The notes under the pieces are model-generated. The model ran no database searches, was not told the origin of the DNA, and was given only the letters and a program-made list of their open reading frames with translations. The position numbers were made by a program, and so were the translations under genes. Source: Bog-159 sp963738345 (lineage in GTDB: Bacteria; Acidobacteriota; Terriglobia; Bryobacterales; Bryobacteraceae). From it: DNA of 64,000 nt. Below are positions 18,329 through 26,006 of this stretch, in pieces; within the stretch, counting starts at the first letter, position 1; each line of letters begins with the position of its first letter. The stretch spans positions 62,001 through 126,000 of the forward strand of contig CAVTWI010000001.1 of NCBI GenBank assembly GCA_963738345.1, written 5' to 3'.

Positions 18329-18538
18329 TTACTTCTGCGGAGGGGTGCTGGTGCTGCCGGTGCCAGTCTTTGTCGCACTGGTCTTTTTGTTGGTGCTGTG
18401 CTTTTTGGTCTTGGTCTTCTTTGCTGTCGAGGTCGACGTGCTGCTCTGGTCCGGCGTCGCCGGGGCAGGCGTGGACTGCGCAAAGGTCAAAGGCAGCGTG
18501 GCGGCCGCGAAAACGATTCCGAGTAAGCTCTTTTTCAT
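18329..18538 (-). CDS. Small exported Lys/Ser/Thr-rich peptide (69 aa)
   Basis: The ATG is preceded by AAGGAGA at good spacing. A Sec signal peptide (KKSLLGIVFAAATLPLTFAQ) is followed by a mature chain of about 50 residues made almost only of Lys, Thr, Ser, Pro and Ala (DQSSTSTSTAKKTKTKKH). It is strongly basic, presumably disordered, and has no cysteine. It could bind envelope polymers or nucleic acid outside the cell; nothing in the sequence decides this. Homologous low-complexity exported peptides are often missed in annotation. Confidence 0.6.
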   Translation of the reverse strand: MKKSLLGIVFAAATLPLTFAQSTPAPATPDQSSTSTSTAKKTKTKKHSTNKKTSATKTGTGSTSTPPQK

Positions 18539-18743
18539 TTTGATTCTCCTTGTGGGATTTTTCTTCCCGACAACTCTATCTTCAACTATCCGCAGTTTTT
18601 GTACGATAGACTCGAAAGGCTATCCTGGAACCTAAAGAAGACTGGGGAATCGCCCAACCATAGCCCCGATTCGGTCCCCCGATTAGACCCGCTTGGGGAT
18701 ATCGACCTTGCGCCCCATAGCGCCATCATGGAGTTGGAGGAGT

Positions 18744-20061
18744 GTGAAGGAACATTCACCTGCGCCCGCCCGCCGCATCACTCACCGCAGCCTATTGCGC
18801 GTCCTGATCGTTGGATTCAGCTTAGTGATCGTCCTGCTATTGGCCGGAGCCTTCATTGGCATCGGTAATATCCACACGATTAAGGAGAGCGCCGCCCGCC
18901 TGGTGCAGGAGCAGCAATCCACCAATCGCCTGCTCGAAGAAGTGCACCGGCAACAAGCCAGCTTTAGCGAAGTCTTTTCCGTCCTGGCGCGCGATCCCGA
19001 TTCCGTCGACTACAGCAAGATTCTTGCCCAGTTGGACGAAGCCGATCGCAATATTGCCCGCATCGTTACGGAAGGTTCGCAAACGCCGCAGCGCCATTTG
19101 TACGACCAGTTACGTCAGACTTCCGCGGCCTTTTCCGCCGAAGCTCAGCGTCTATTGGCCGTAGAAGAGCCCGAAACTTTTTCGTCGCAGGATCTCTTTC
19201 GCGATCACGAAGCCTTCATCTCCGTGGTGGCCAAACTCATCGAAGCCAGCTATCGCCGCACCGTCGTGGCTCAGAACCAGATCGACCAGCGCTCCGCCGA
19301 CTGGTCAAGCAGTCCGCTGCATTCCTCGCCGCATTCCTCACGCTTGGCCTTGCTCTGCACCGTACTCACCGTGCGCATGACGGCGCAATTGCTGCGGAAA
19401 ATGGAATGGCAGGAGAGCGAGTTAAGCCGCGTCTCCTGGCACATGCTCGGAAGACCAGGAAAGCACCGCGCGCCGCTTCTCCCATGAACTGCACGACGAA
19501 CTGGGACAATCGCTTACCGCGGTGAAAGCCAACCTCTCGTCTCTGCGCGGCGGAGGCTGCTCCCGAGCGCGGCCCGCCTGGACGACTGTCTGCGGCTTGT
19601 GGACGAATCGATCGGGAACGTGCGCCAGATGTCGCAATTGTTGCGCCCCACGATCCTGGACGATTTTGGTTTGGAGGCCGCTCTGCGCTGGCTCTGCGAA
19701 GGCTTCGCCCATCGCACTGGGATCCAGACGGAGTGTCAAGTCCAGCCTCTCCGGCCGCCTGCCGGATGAAACCGAAACGCACTTGTTCCGTCTGGCGCAG
19801 GAGGCGCTCACCAATGTCGCGCGGCATTCCGGCGCGCAGCACGCCACCGTTACCCTGGAGCCCGGAAGCGGCGAAGTTTGCCTTTCCATTCGCGACGATG
19901 GCCGCGGCTTGCCGGTGGCTGGCGCTGGACAGCGCGGCATGGGTATGATCGGGATGCGGGCCCGCGCGCGCAGTGTGGGCGGCGACTTGAGCGTACGCTC
20001 GAAAGACGGGACAAGGGGTCGAGATCGAAGTCCGCGTACCGTCGAGCGGCGCAGATCATGA
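18744..20061 (+). pseudogene. NarX/DegS-type sensor histidine kinase, frameshifted
   Basis: The best start is GTG 18744 behind GGAGGAG. A first membrane helix (LLRVLIVGFSLVIVLLLAG), a periplasmic helical sensor region and a second helix (19310-19370, only recovered by switching frame) precede the HisKA_3 H-box SHELHDELGQSLTAVKANL (~19480), which is out of frame with the start. RPTILDDFGLEAAL follows in yet another frame. The ATPase domain follows (LAQEALTNVARHSGAQHA, DDGRGLP, GMGMIGMRARA). At least five frame changes are needed (about 19312, 19346, 19448, 19560-19745 and 20010). It would phosphorylate the regulator encoded immediately downstream, whose start it overlaps. Confidence 0.72.
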
Positions 20062-20696
20062 GAGAAAAGATTCACATCTTGTTGGTTGACGACCATGCGG
20101 TGGTGCGCCAGGGATTTAAAATGATGCTGGCTGCGCAGCCCGATATGGAGATCGTCGGTGAAGCCGGAAACGGCCGCGAGGCACTGGAACTTGCCGGCCA
20201 ATTACAGCCTGACGTCATCGTAATGGATGTTGCCATGCCGGAGTTGAATGGAATCGAAGCGACCCGTCGAGTGGCCGATTTGTCTCCGCGCACGCGTGTG
20301 CTTGCCCTGAGCATGCACAAAGATTCTGTATACGTGCGCGAAATCCTGCGCGCCGGGGCACGCGGGTACCTATTGAAAGATGCGATCTCGAGCGATCTGT
20401 TGGCGGCCGTGCGCGCTATTGCTCGCGGCGAAGGCTACCTCAGTCCAGGCGTTTCAGACGCCGTACTCAACGACTATCGCCGCCATGTCACCGATCCCAT
20501 CGACTTGCTGACCAGCCGCGAGCGCGAAATCCTGCAAATGATCGCCGAAGGCAAAACAAACAAAGAAATCGCCACCATCTTGAATCTAAGCGTCTATACC
20601 GTGGACGCCCACCGGGGCCGCATTATGGAAAAGCTGAATCTCCATAGCGTCACGGATTTGGTGCGCTTCGCTGTTAGGTGCGGTTTGGTGGACTAG
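20058..20696 (+). CDS. NarL/FixJ-family response regulator
   Basis: The receiver domain starts at ATG 20058 (KIHILLVDDHAVVRQGF), with the phosphorylatable D57 in VIVMDVAMPE and the conserved switch residues Ser in LALSMHKD and Lys in YLLKDAIS. A LuxR-type helix-turn-helix occupies residues ~148-205 (LTSREREILQMIAEGKTNKE, IATILNLSVYTVDAHRGRIM). The 212-aa length is standard. It overlaps the disrupted kinase gene, so the pair was co-translated. Intact here, it would need another kinase or small phosphodonors if the kinase is truly dead. Confidence 0.9.
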   Translation: MREKIHILLVDDHAVVRQGFKMMLAAQPDMEIVGEAGNGREALELAGQLQPDVIVMDVAMPELNGIEATRRVADLSPRTRVLALSMHKDSVYVREILRAGARGYLLKDAISSDLLAAVRAIARGEGYLSPGVSDAVLNDYRRHVTDPIDLLTSREREILQMIAEGKTNKEIATILNLSVYTVDAHRGRIMEKLNLHSVTDLVRFAVRCGLVD

Positions 20697-20741
20697 CCTG
20701 CTTTCGCGCTAGAATAGGGCATCACTTTCTAGGAGATTCGA

Positions 20742-20873
20742 TTGGCTGAAGACAAAACATATAAGGCCGAATACCTCGGCAGCGGTACTTTCATCATCAG
20801 CAAGCCCAAGCGTACCAAAGCTAAGCGGCGCCAGACGGCGCTGAAGAGCCCGCGGCGCGGCTCTCGTAAGTAG
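20742..20873 (+). CDS. 43-aa basic small protein, TTG start
   Basis: A TTG start is placed behind AGGAG (20731-20735) at good spacing. Translation gives an acidic/polar start (AEDKTYKAEYLGSGTFIISK) followed by a Lys/Arg-rich tail (RTKAKRRQTALKSPRRGSRK) and TAG. The basic tail suggests RNA, DNA or ribosome contact, but there is no recognised family. It lies between the response regulator and a small helical protein, on the same strand. Codon choice looks like that of its neighbours. Support is moderate: a good ribosome site and plausible composition, but short length and a rare start codon. Confidence 0.5.
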   Translation: MAEDKTYKAEYLGSGTFIISKPKRTKAKRRQTALKSPRRGSRK

Positions 20874-20971
20874 TCCGGCACAGTACGGAGGCCCCCCAAT
20901 TAAGCGCTTGCTTCCCGGCCTTTTGTGCGAGAATGGGAGAACGTTACAAACGCATTTCGCAGGTGTAACCC

Positions 20972-21295
20972 ATGGAGGTACATGTGAGCTACGATCCTGA
21001 AACGCCGTTTGACAGTATTGAGGGTTCCCAAGAATACGTTTCTCTCCTCGCGGAAGCCATTGAAGAGGCTCGCAAGGATGTGGACGCCGACATTGAAGCG
21101 GCCATCTCGGATGGTGCCGACCGCCGGCGCGAAGCACTCCAACTGGTTGGCTATAATTTGGCCAAGCTTGACCTCCACATCACCACCAGCCGCCGTATCC
21201 TGAATGATTTGCGCACGTTGCGCCGCCTGCTACTGGATGAGCGGCACGGCGATGGCGCGAAGACAGTGAAGCACGTCGCAGGCGCCGGCGCGTAA
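20972..21295 (+). CDS. Small helical protein of unknown function (107 aa)
   Basis: A predicted all-helical soluble protein with acidic first half (YVSLLAEAIEEARKDVDADI) and a more basic second half (LAKLDLHITTSRRILNDLRT, LRRLLLDER). No signal peptide or membrane segment. The ATG at 20972 has GTAACCC upstream rather than a strong ribosome site. An inverted alternative on the other strand is weaker in composition. No family recognised; such 90-110 aa helical proteins commonly act as adaptors, which cannot be tested here. The next gene starts 25 bases on, with its own AAGGAG. Confidence 0.55.
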   Translation: MEVHVSYDPETPFDSIEGSQEYVSLLAEAIEEARKDVDADIEAAISDGADRRREALQLVGYNLAKLDLHITTSRRILNDLRTLRRLLLDERHGDGAKTVKHVAGAGA

Positions 21296-21320
21296 TTTAA
21301 AAAACCACCAAGGAGTGGTA

Positions 21321-22160
21321 ATGACCCGAAGATCGGCCTTGCAAGCCTTGCTGGCGAGCGGAGCGGTGCTCCGCGTGGCAGCCCCCAGAAGCCGCGGTCC
21401 GCGGATCGGGGTCACCGATTGGAATCTCCAGCAAACCGGCAAAGTCGAAGCCGTCGCCTTGGCTGCCAAGCTTGGGTTCGACGGCGTACAGGTTAGTCTC
21501 GGCCGTACGCCCGTATCCGATAAACTGCCCTTGGACGATTTGTCGGTCCAAGATCGCTACCTGGCTGCCGCGAAAGACCACGGTATTGCGCTGGCGGGCA
21601 CCTGCCTGGATATCCTCCACGTCGACCATCTGAAAGATAATGCGCGGGCCCAGAAGTGGGTAGCCGATAGCATCCCCATCACCGCCAAGCTAAAAGCGGA
21701 AGTCGTGCTGCTGCCGTTCTTCGGAAAAGCTGCGCTTATGAATCATGCCGAATTGGATTATGTCGGCGACGCTTTGAAAGAACTAGCACCCGCGGCCGAA
21801 AAGGCCGGCGTGGTCCTCGGCTTGGAAGATACCAATTCGGCCGAAGATAACGTGCGCATCATGGAGCGTTCGGGTTCTCCAGCCGTCAAAGTCTACTACG
21901 ACGTCGGTAATTCCACTGGTGGCGGATTCGATGTGGTGAAGGAAATCCACTGGTTGGGTGCTGATCGAATTTGCCAGATGCACCTGAAGGACAATCCCCA
22001 TTATTTGGGCGAGGGCCGTATCGATTTCCCCGCCGTCATGAAAGCGATCAATGATATTGGATTCCAGAAATTTGCCAATCTGGAAACCGATTGTCCGTCC
22101 AAATCGGTCGACGCGGATATGACCCGCAACTTGAAGTACGTTCGGTCGCTGCTCGCTTAG
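21321..22160 (+). CDS. Sugar phosphate isomerase/epimerase-like TIM-barrel protein, exported
   Basis: ATG 21321 follows AGGAG (21311-21315) and is preferred to the GTG six bases upstream. The N-terminus TRRSALQALLASGAVLRVAA looks like a Tat signal (twin Arg plus hydrophobic run). The rest is a xylose-isomerase-like barrel: GVTDWNLQQTG, LGFDGVQVSLG, KAEVVLLPFF, VVLGLEDTN, VKVYYDVGNS, ICQMHLKDN and ANLETD. The Glu, Asp, His and Glu metal ligands are plausible in LGLED, YYDVGN, MHLKD and NLETD. It probably acts on a sugar or inosose in the periplasm; substrate unknown. Confidence 0.8.
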   Translation: MTRRSALQALLASGAVLRVAAPRSRGPRIGVTDWNLQQTGKVEAVALAAKLGFDGVQVSLGRTPVSDKLPLDDLSVQDRYLAAAKDHGIALAGTCLDILHVDHLKDNARAQKWVADSIPITAKLKAEVVLLPFFGKAALMNHAELDYVGDALKELAPAAEKAGVVLGLEDTNSAEDNVRIMERSGSPAVKVYYDVGNSTGGGFDVVKEIHWLGADRICQMHLKDNPHYLGEGRIDFPAVMKAINDIGFQKFANLETDCPSKSVDADMTRNLKYVRSLLA

Positions 22161-22196
22161 CCGCGGGTCTGCCAGCAAAGCCGCCAAACTTTTCCC

Positions 22197-22240
22197 TTGA
22201 CAGCTTCCTTTGCTCGTGCTAATTTTCTAGCATGCTGCTA
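22197..22240 (+). promoter_or_regulatory. Promoter with overlapping BlaI-type operator
   Basis: TTGACA (22197-22202), a 17-bp spacer and TAATTT (22220-22225) form a promoter ending 6 bases before the ATG at 22232. Interleaved are TGCTA (22217-22221), TAGCA (22228-22232) and TGCTA (22236-22240), giving two overlapping inverted repeats across the -10 and start codon. This is the expected site for autorepression by the encoded BlaI-like protein. Confidence 0.6.
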
Positions 22241-22627
22241 AAAAACCAGCAGGGTGCTGGACTCAGTCGCCGCGAGCGGCAGATCATGGATATCCTGTAC
22301 CAGCGCGGTCCGTCTTCCGCCTCCGAGGTCAAGGACGCCATGCCCAGCGCTCCCAGTTATTCGGCCGTGCGCGCCATGCTTCGCATCCTGGAAGAGAAAG
22401 GCCATTTGACGCATCAGACGGAAGGCCCGAAGTACGTCTACGTGCCAACGGTGACACACGACACCGCTAAACGTTCGGCCGTGAAGCACCTGATGGACAC
22501 CTTCTTCAAGAACTCGCCCGAGCAGGTCGTAGCAGCACTGCTCGACGTATCGGCGGCCCGCCTTACGCCTGAAGAGTTAGACCGGATGGCGGCCATTATC
22601 GAGAAAGCCCGAAGGGAGGAAAACTAA
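22232..22627 (+). CDS. BlaI/MecI/CopY-family repressor
   Basis: The 131-aa protein has the family's winged helix (LSRRERQIMDILYQRGPSSA, YSAVRAMLRILEEKGHLTHQ, GPKYVYVPTV) and a C-terminal dimerisation helix region (KRSAVKHLMDTFFKNSPEQV). The dimer should repress its own operon until cleaved or displaced by signalling from the membrane metallopeptidase encoded next, which starts one base after the stop. The promoter and operator overlap the start codon, and the transcript is probably leaderless. Confidence 0.88.
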   Translation: MLLKNQQGAGLSRRERQIMDILYQRGPSSASEVKDAMPSAPSYSAVRAMLRILEEKGHLTHQTEGPKYVYVPTVTHDTAKRSAVKHLMDTFFKNSPEQVVAALLDVSAARLTPEELDRMAAIIEKARREEN

Positions 22628-22628
22628 A

Positions 22629-24596
22629 ATGCTCGGATGGAACGAAACAACCTCTTTCGCAATATTGACTGGCGTGGCTTTGAAGAGCACGGCAGTTCTG
22701 ATTGCCGCTTGGATGCTGGCGCACGCACTTCATAGACGATCCGCCGCATCTCGGCACATGGTTTGGACCGCTGCATTCGCGGCTATCCTGGCATTGCCTT
22801 TTCTTTCGGTGGGCTTGCCGGCACTGCGGGTGCCGCTCGTAAACGCGATACTGCCATCACCCGCAGCGGATTTTCAGGTGGCCGCTGGATCTGCCCTCCC
22901 GATCAGCACTACCCAGGCAGGTTCGTCTCACGCCGTGTCCGGCGCGGCCGCAGCCAACGCCCAACGTCTGGACTGGCGCATGGGGCTACTGCTTTTGTGG
23001 GCAGCGGGCGCAGTGATTGCCGCCGGCCGCACCATCATCGCCTACACCGTTGTCTGGCGCATGCGCCGCTCCGCTCGTTCCTCGACGATAACCGAAATGG
23101 GTGTCCTTCTGGCGCGAACGCTCGGCATTCGTCGCGCCGTTGAAGTACTCGAAATCGATCCGGGAGCGATGCCGTTTACGTTTGGCATGCGTCGCGCGGC
23201 CGTCCTCATACCCGCGGATGTTTCCGCGTGGGACGAGGAGAAGCGCCGTATGGTCCTTCTCCACGAACTTGCACATGTGCGGCGCGGCGATGCCGCTACG
23301 CAAGTTCTTGCCCGCGCTGCCATGGCTGTCTATTGGTGGCATCCACTGGGGTGGACGGCCTGGAGAGAGTTCCTGAAAGAGCGGGAACGCGCCGCAGACG
23401 ATTTGGTGCTCAACGCGGGAACGCGCCCATCAGAATACGCCGGCCAACTCTTGGAGGTTGCTCGAACCCTGCAGTGCTCACCATGGCTAATTTGCGCTAC
23501 CGCTTCAATGGCGCGACCGTCGCAACTCGAAGGACGTCTGCTGGCCATCTTGGATAAAAGCGCGAATCGTGGCGCGCCCGGCCGTGTTCCTAAGCTTGCG
23601 GCAATTCTGATAGCGGGCGTGATGACCGTACCTCTCGCCGCCATCCGCGCCCAGGCTCCGGCGGGCGACCCGGCGCCGCAAGATACGGACGCCGCCATCA
23701 GCGTGGCGCGCTCCCAGAAGAATTACGAAACGCTCGACAGCGCGTCGCGCATTGCCACCCTCGCGGGCCAATATGAAGCCGCCCAAAAGTTAGCGGAAGC
23801 GGCGCTTGCCCTTCGCCGCGAAGTTAAAGGTGACCGGAGCGTCGAGTATGGCATCGGGCTGGTGAAGTTGGCAGAGGCGGGCCAGAAGATCCATCCCAAA
23901 TCAGGCGGAGACCTATACACGCAGGCCGCGCAAATACTGGGTGACCGCCCCGAAGCGGCGGGTGCGTTGATGCATCTTGGACTCGAGGCAATGCGGAACC
24001 ACGATTTGGTGGCCGCATTCGAATCATTCCAAAGGATGCAACAGGTCGCGCCCGCCCAGTCCAGTGCCGCCCTCATGTGGATGGCCATAGTGCGGCAACA
24101 CGAGAAGAATCCCGACGAAGCCGACCGGCTCTATCAGAGCGCCATCGCGGTGCAAGACCCCAATTCTTCGGATGCTGCCATTACTATGGCGGTGTATGCC
24201 GGTTTCCTCCGGCTACAGAACCGCGAGGATGAGGCCAAGGAACTGGATGCGCGCGCTGCCGCCATTCGCAAGGCCAACCTCACCTCCCCCGTGGTGGTGC
24301 CGGAGGGCGTGTATCGCATCAATAAGGCTATCGCACCACCGTCGGTGGAAAGCAAACGCGAACCTGAATACACCGAGGCCGCACGTGAGGCCCGCCTGCA
24401 AGGCACAGTAGTCCTGCAGATTATTGTCGGTACGGACGGGCGCGTGCACGACGCCCACATTCTACGCAGCCTGGGATTGGGGCTCGATGACAATGCCATT
24501 GAAGCGGTAAATCAGTGGCGTTTCAAACCCGGCGTCAAAGACGACCAGCCGGTGAAGGTGCTGGCCACCGTCGAAGTAAACTTTAGATTGCTCTAA
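22629..24596 (+). CDS. M56 (BlaR1-like) membrane metallopeptidase with TPR-like region and TonB C-terminus
   Basis: The 655-aa protein starts with membrane helices (VLIAAWMLAHALHRR, AAILALPFLSVGL, LLLWAAGAVIAAGRT) and a gluzincin-type HELAH motif near residues 212-216 (VLLHELAHVRRGD), with the downstream Glu in RERAADD. After a further helix (~residue 325) comes a periplasmic helical-repeat part (~345-550) and a TonB-like C-terminus (~570-655: PEYTEAAREARLQGTVVLQI, NQWRFKPG). BlaR1-type proteins sense and transmit a signal by proteolysis of BlaI. The TonB end suggests contact with an outer-membrane receptor. No sensor beta-lactamase domain is present, so the inducer differs. Confidence 0.85.
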   Translation: MLGWNETTSFAILTGVALKSTAVLIAAWMLAHALHRRSAASRHMVWTAAFAAILALPFLSVGLPALRVPLVNAILPSPAADFQVAAGSALPISTTQAGSSHAVSGAAAANAQRLDWRMGLLLLWAAGAVIAAGRTIIAYTVVWRMRRSARSSTITEMGVLLARTLGIRRAVEVLEIDPGAMPFTFGMRRAAVLIPADVSAWDEEKRRMVLLHELAHVRRGDAATQVLARAAMAVYWWHPLGWTAWREFLKERERAADDLVLNAGTRPSEYAGQLLEVARTLQCSPWLICATASMARPSQLEGRLLAILDKSANRGAPGRVPKLAAILIAGVMTVPLAAIRAQAPAGDPAPQDTDAAISVARSQKNYETLDSASRIATLAGQYEAAQKLAEAALALRREVKGDRSVEYGIGLVKLAEAGQKIHPKSGGDLYTQAAQILGDRPEAAGALMHLGLEAMRNHDLVAAFESFQRMQQVAPAQSSAALMWMAIVRQHEKNPDEADRLYQSAIAVQDPNSSDAAITMAVYAGFLRLQNREDEAKELDARAAAIRKANLTSPVVVPEGVYRINKAIAPPSVESKREPEYTEAAREARLQGTVVLQIIVGTDGRVHDAHILRSLGLGLDDNAIEAVNQWRFKPGVKDDQPVKVLATVEVNFRLL

Positions 24597-24603
24597 CGCA
24601 GGC

Positions 24604-24632
24604 AGGGCAGGCGCCGCCGGGTAGCCTGCCCT
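24604..24632. terminator. Bidirectional hairpin terminator
   Basis: Arms AGGGCAGGC (24604-24612) and GCCTGCCCT (24624-24632) flank an 11-base loop between two convergent genes. The right arm overlaps the TldE stop. Its stem shares the core GGGCAGG with the hairpin at 18280. Confidence 0.55.
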
Positions 24633-26001
24633 AAACCGCGTCGGAAATGCTGGTGAACGAGAAATCTTTCACCACGATGGCCGGCGCGATCATGCCCTGC
24701 CCTTCCCCGCCGCGCACGCGTACAGGTACACCCATCGCCTGCGTATTCTTCAGCATCTCCACGGGACTCTGGTTGAAGCGGAAATTCATCACCGGCGACG
24801 TGACTTTGCCTTGCTCGATCAGAAAGACACCGTCACGAGTGAGTCCAGTTACTTGCATTGTTTGCGGATTCACCACACGGATGTACCAGAATCGCGTGAT
24901 CAACAGCCCGCGGTCCACCGAAGCGATCAAATCCGGCAGGCTCTTGCCTCCGCCCTCCAACACCAGGCGATTCGGAAACGGTGTCGGCTGTTTACCGGCC
25001 TTGGCCGCCCAGTAGCGATCGTAAAATAGGTTCTTCACCACGCCATTTTCGATCCAAGCCATTTTCTCCGCAGGAAGACCGCCGGCCGCGCCACCGCCCC
25101 CCCCGCCACCAAAACCGAACCCACCGCCGCCCCCCCAGGGCAGAGCCGAAAACAACGGATTGAATGGATCGGATCGCAGGGTGACAAACTCCGGAAACAG
25201 TTTCTCGCCCGCCAGCGTGCCGCCGCCCTTTTTACTCAGGAAACTGCGGCCCTCTTCCGCGCCTCGCGCCTGCATACCGAACCCCATCAACTGCACCAGA
25301 TCCCCCGTGGCCGTGGGTTCCAACACCACGGTATACCTACCCGGATCCAAGCGCTTGGGGTTCTTCCAGCGCAGGCACTTGTCGATGGCCGTCTTAGCCA
25401 CAGCGGCGCCGTCGATGCTTTCGATCTGCACCGCCGGTTGCGAAGCCCATCCCGAACTGGTGCCCTCGGCGTTACGAATTGTGGCGGAAAGGTTGGCGTC
25501 TGTCACTCGCCCATATCCGAAATTACCTTGCTTGTTGGCGATGGCTGCCGTTTCCGCCGAGCGCTCGAAGAATCCCGCGGCTATCAGGCTATTGGCTTTG
25601 GCCCCGTCAATGATGGCGCGGATGTGGGGAACCATGGTCTTGCCGCGCGCCCCCGCGGTAGTGGTGGCGAAGTTCTCGAACGCCGGATACTTCTGCTTCT
25701 CGAGAGGCGGCACGCGCTCCGGATTGGGAGGCGCGATTTGGGCCAATTGCTCGGTGCGCTTGACCGCCGCACGCAGGGAATCGTCGTCGAACTCGTCCAC
25801 GCGCGTGCTGCCGCTTTGGCCGTCGCGAACCGACGAAATCGACATCGACTGCTCCACGGTGAAGCCGGAAGTCGTAACATCGTTGAGCGCGAAACGGATG
25901 AACGCACGCTCGGAACTGGTCACGCTAATGTCGCATTCCGGAAATGTAGAAAACGACAGGGCCTTCTCGGTTATCTTTTGCGCCTGTTCTCGTGTAAGCA
26001 T
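24631..26001 (-). CDS. TldE/PmbA-family metalloprotease subunit
   Basis: The 456-aa protein follows the TldD/PmbA fold: an N-terminal alpha/beta domain (AFIRFALNDVTTSGFTVEQ) and a C-terminal barrel domain (GRYTVVLEPTATGDLVQLM, PNRLVLEGG, TRFWYIRVVN, VTGLTRDGVFLIEQGKV). TldE lacks the zinc-binding HExxxH and supports TldD in a heterodimer that degrades or trims peptides. A Gly-rich insertion of about 20 residues (residues ~287-306, WGGGGGFGFGGG) interrupts the middle. It lies 5 bases behind the TldD-like gene on the same strand. No signal peptide is visible, unlike its partner. Confidence 0.85.
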   Translation of the reverse strand: MLTREQAQKITEKALSFSTFPECDISVTSSERAFIRFALNDVTTSGFTVEQSMSISSVRDGQSGSTRVDEFDDDSLRAAVKRTEQLAQIAPPNPERVPPLEKQKYPAFENFATTTAGARGKTMVPHIRAIIDGAKANSLIAAGFFERSAETAAIANKQGNFGYGRVTDANLSATIRNAEGTSSGWASQPAVQIESIDGAAVAKTAIDKCLRWKNPKRLDPGRYTVVLEPTATGDLVQLMGFGMQARGAEEGRSFLSKKGGGTLAGEKLFPEFVTLRSDPFNPLFSALPWGGGGGFGFGGGGGGGAAGGLPAEKMAWIENGVVKNLFYDRYWAAKAGKQPTPFPNRLVLEGGGKSLPDLIASVDRGLLITRFWYIRVVNPQTMQVTGLTRDGVFLIEQGKVTSPVMNFRFNQSPVEMLKNTQAMGVPVRVRGGEGQGMIAPAIVVKDFSFTSISDAV

Positions 26002-26006
26002 AAGTC

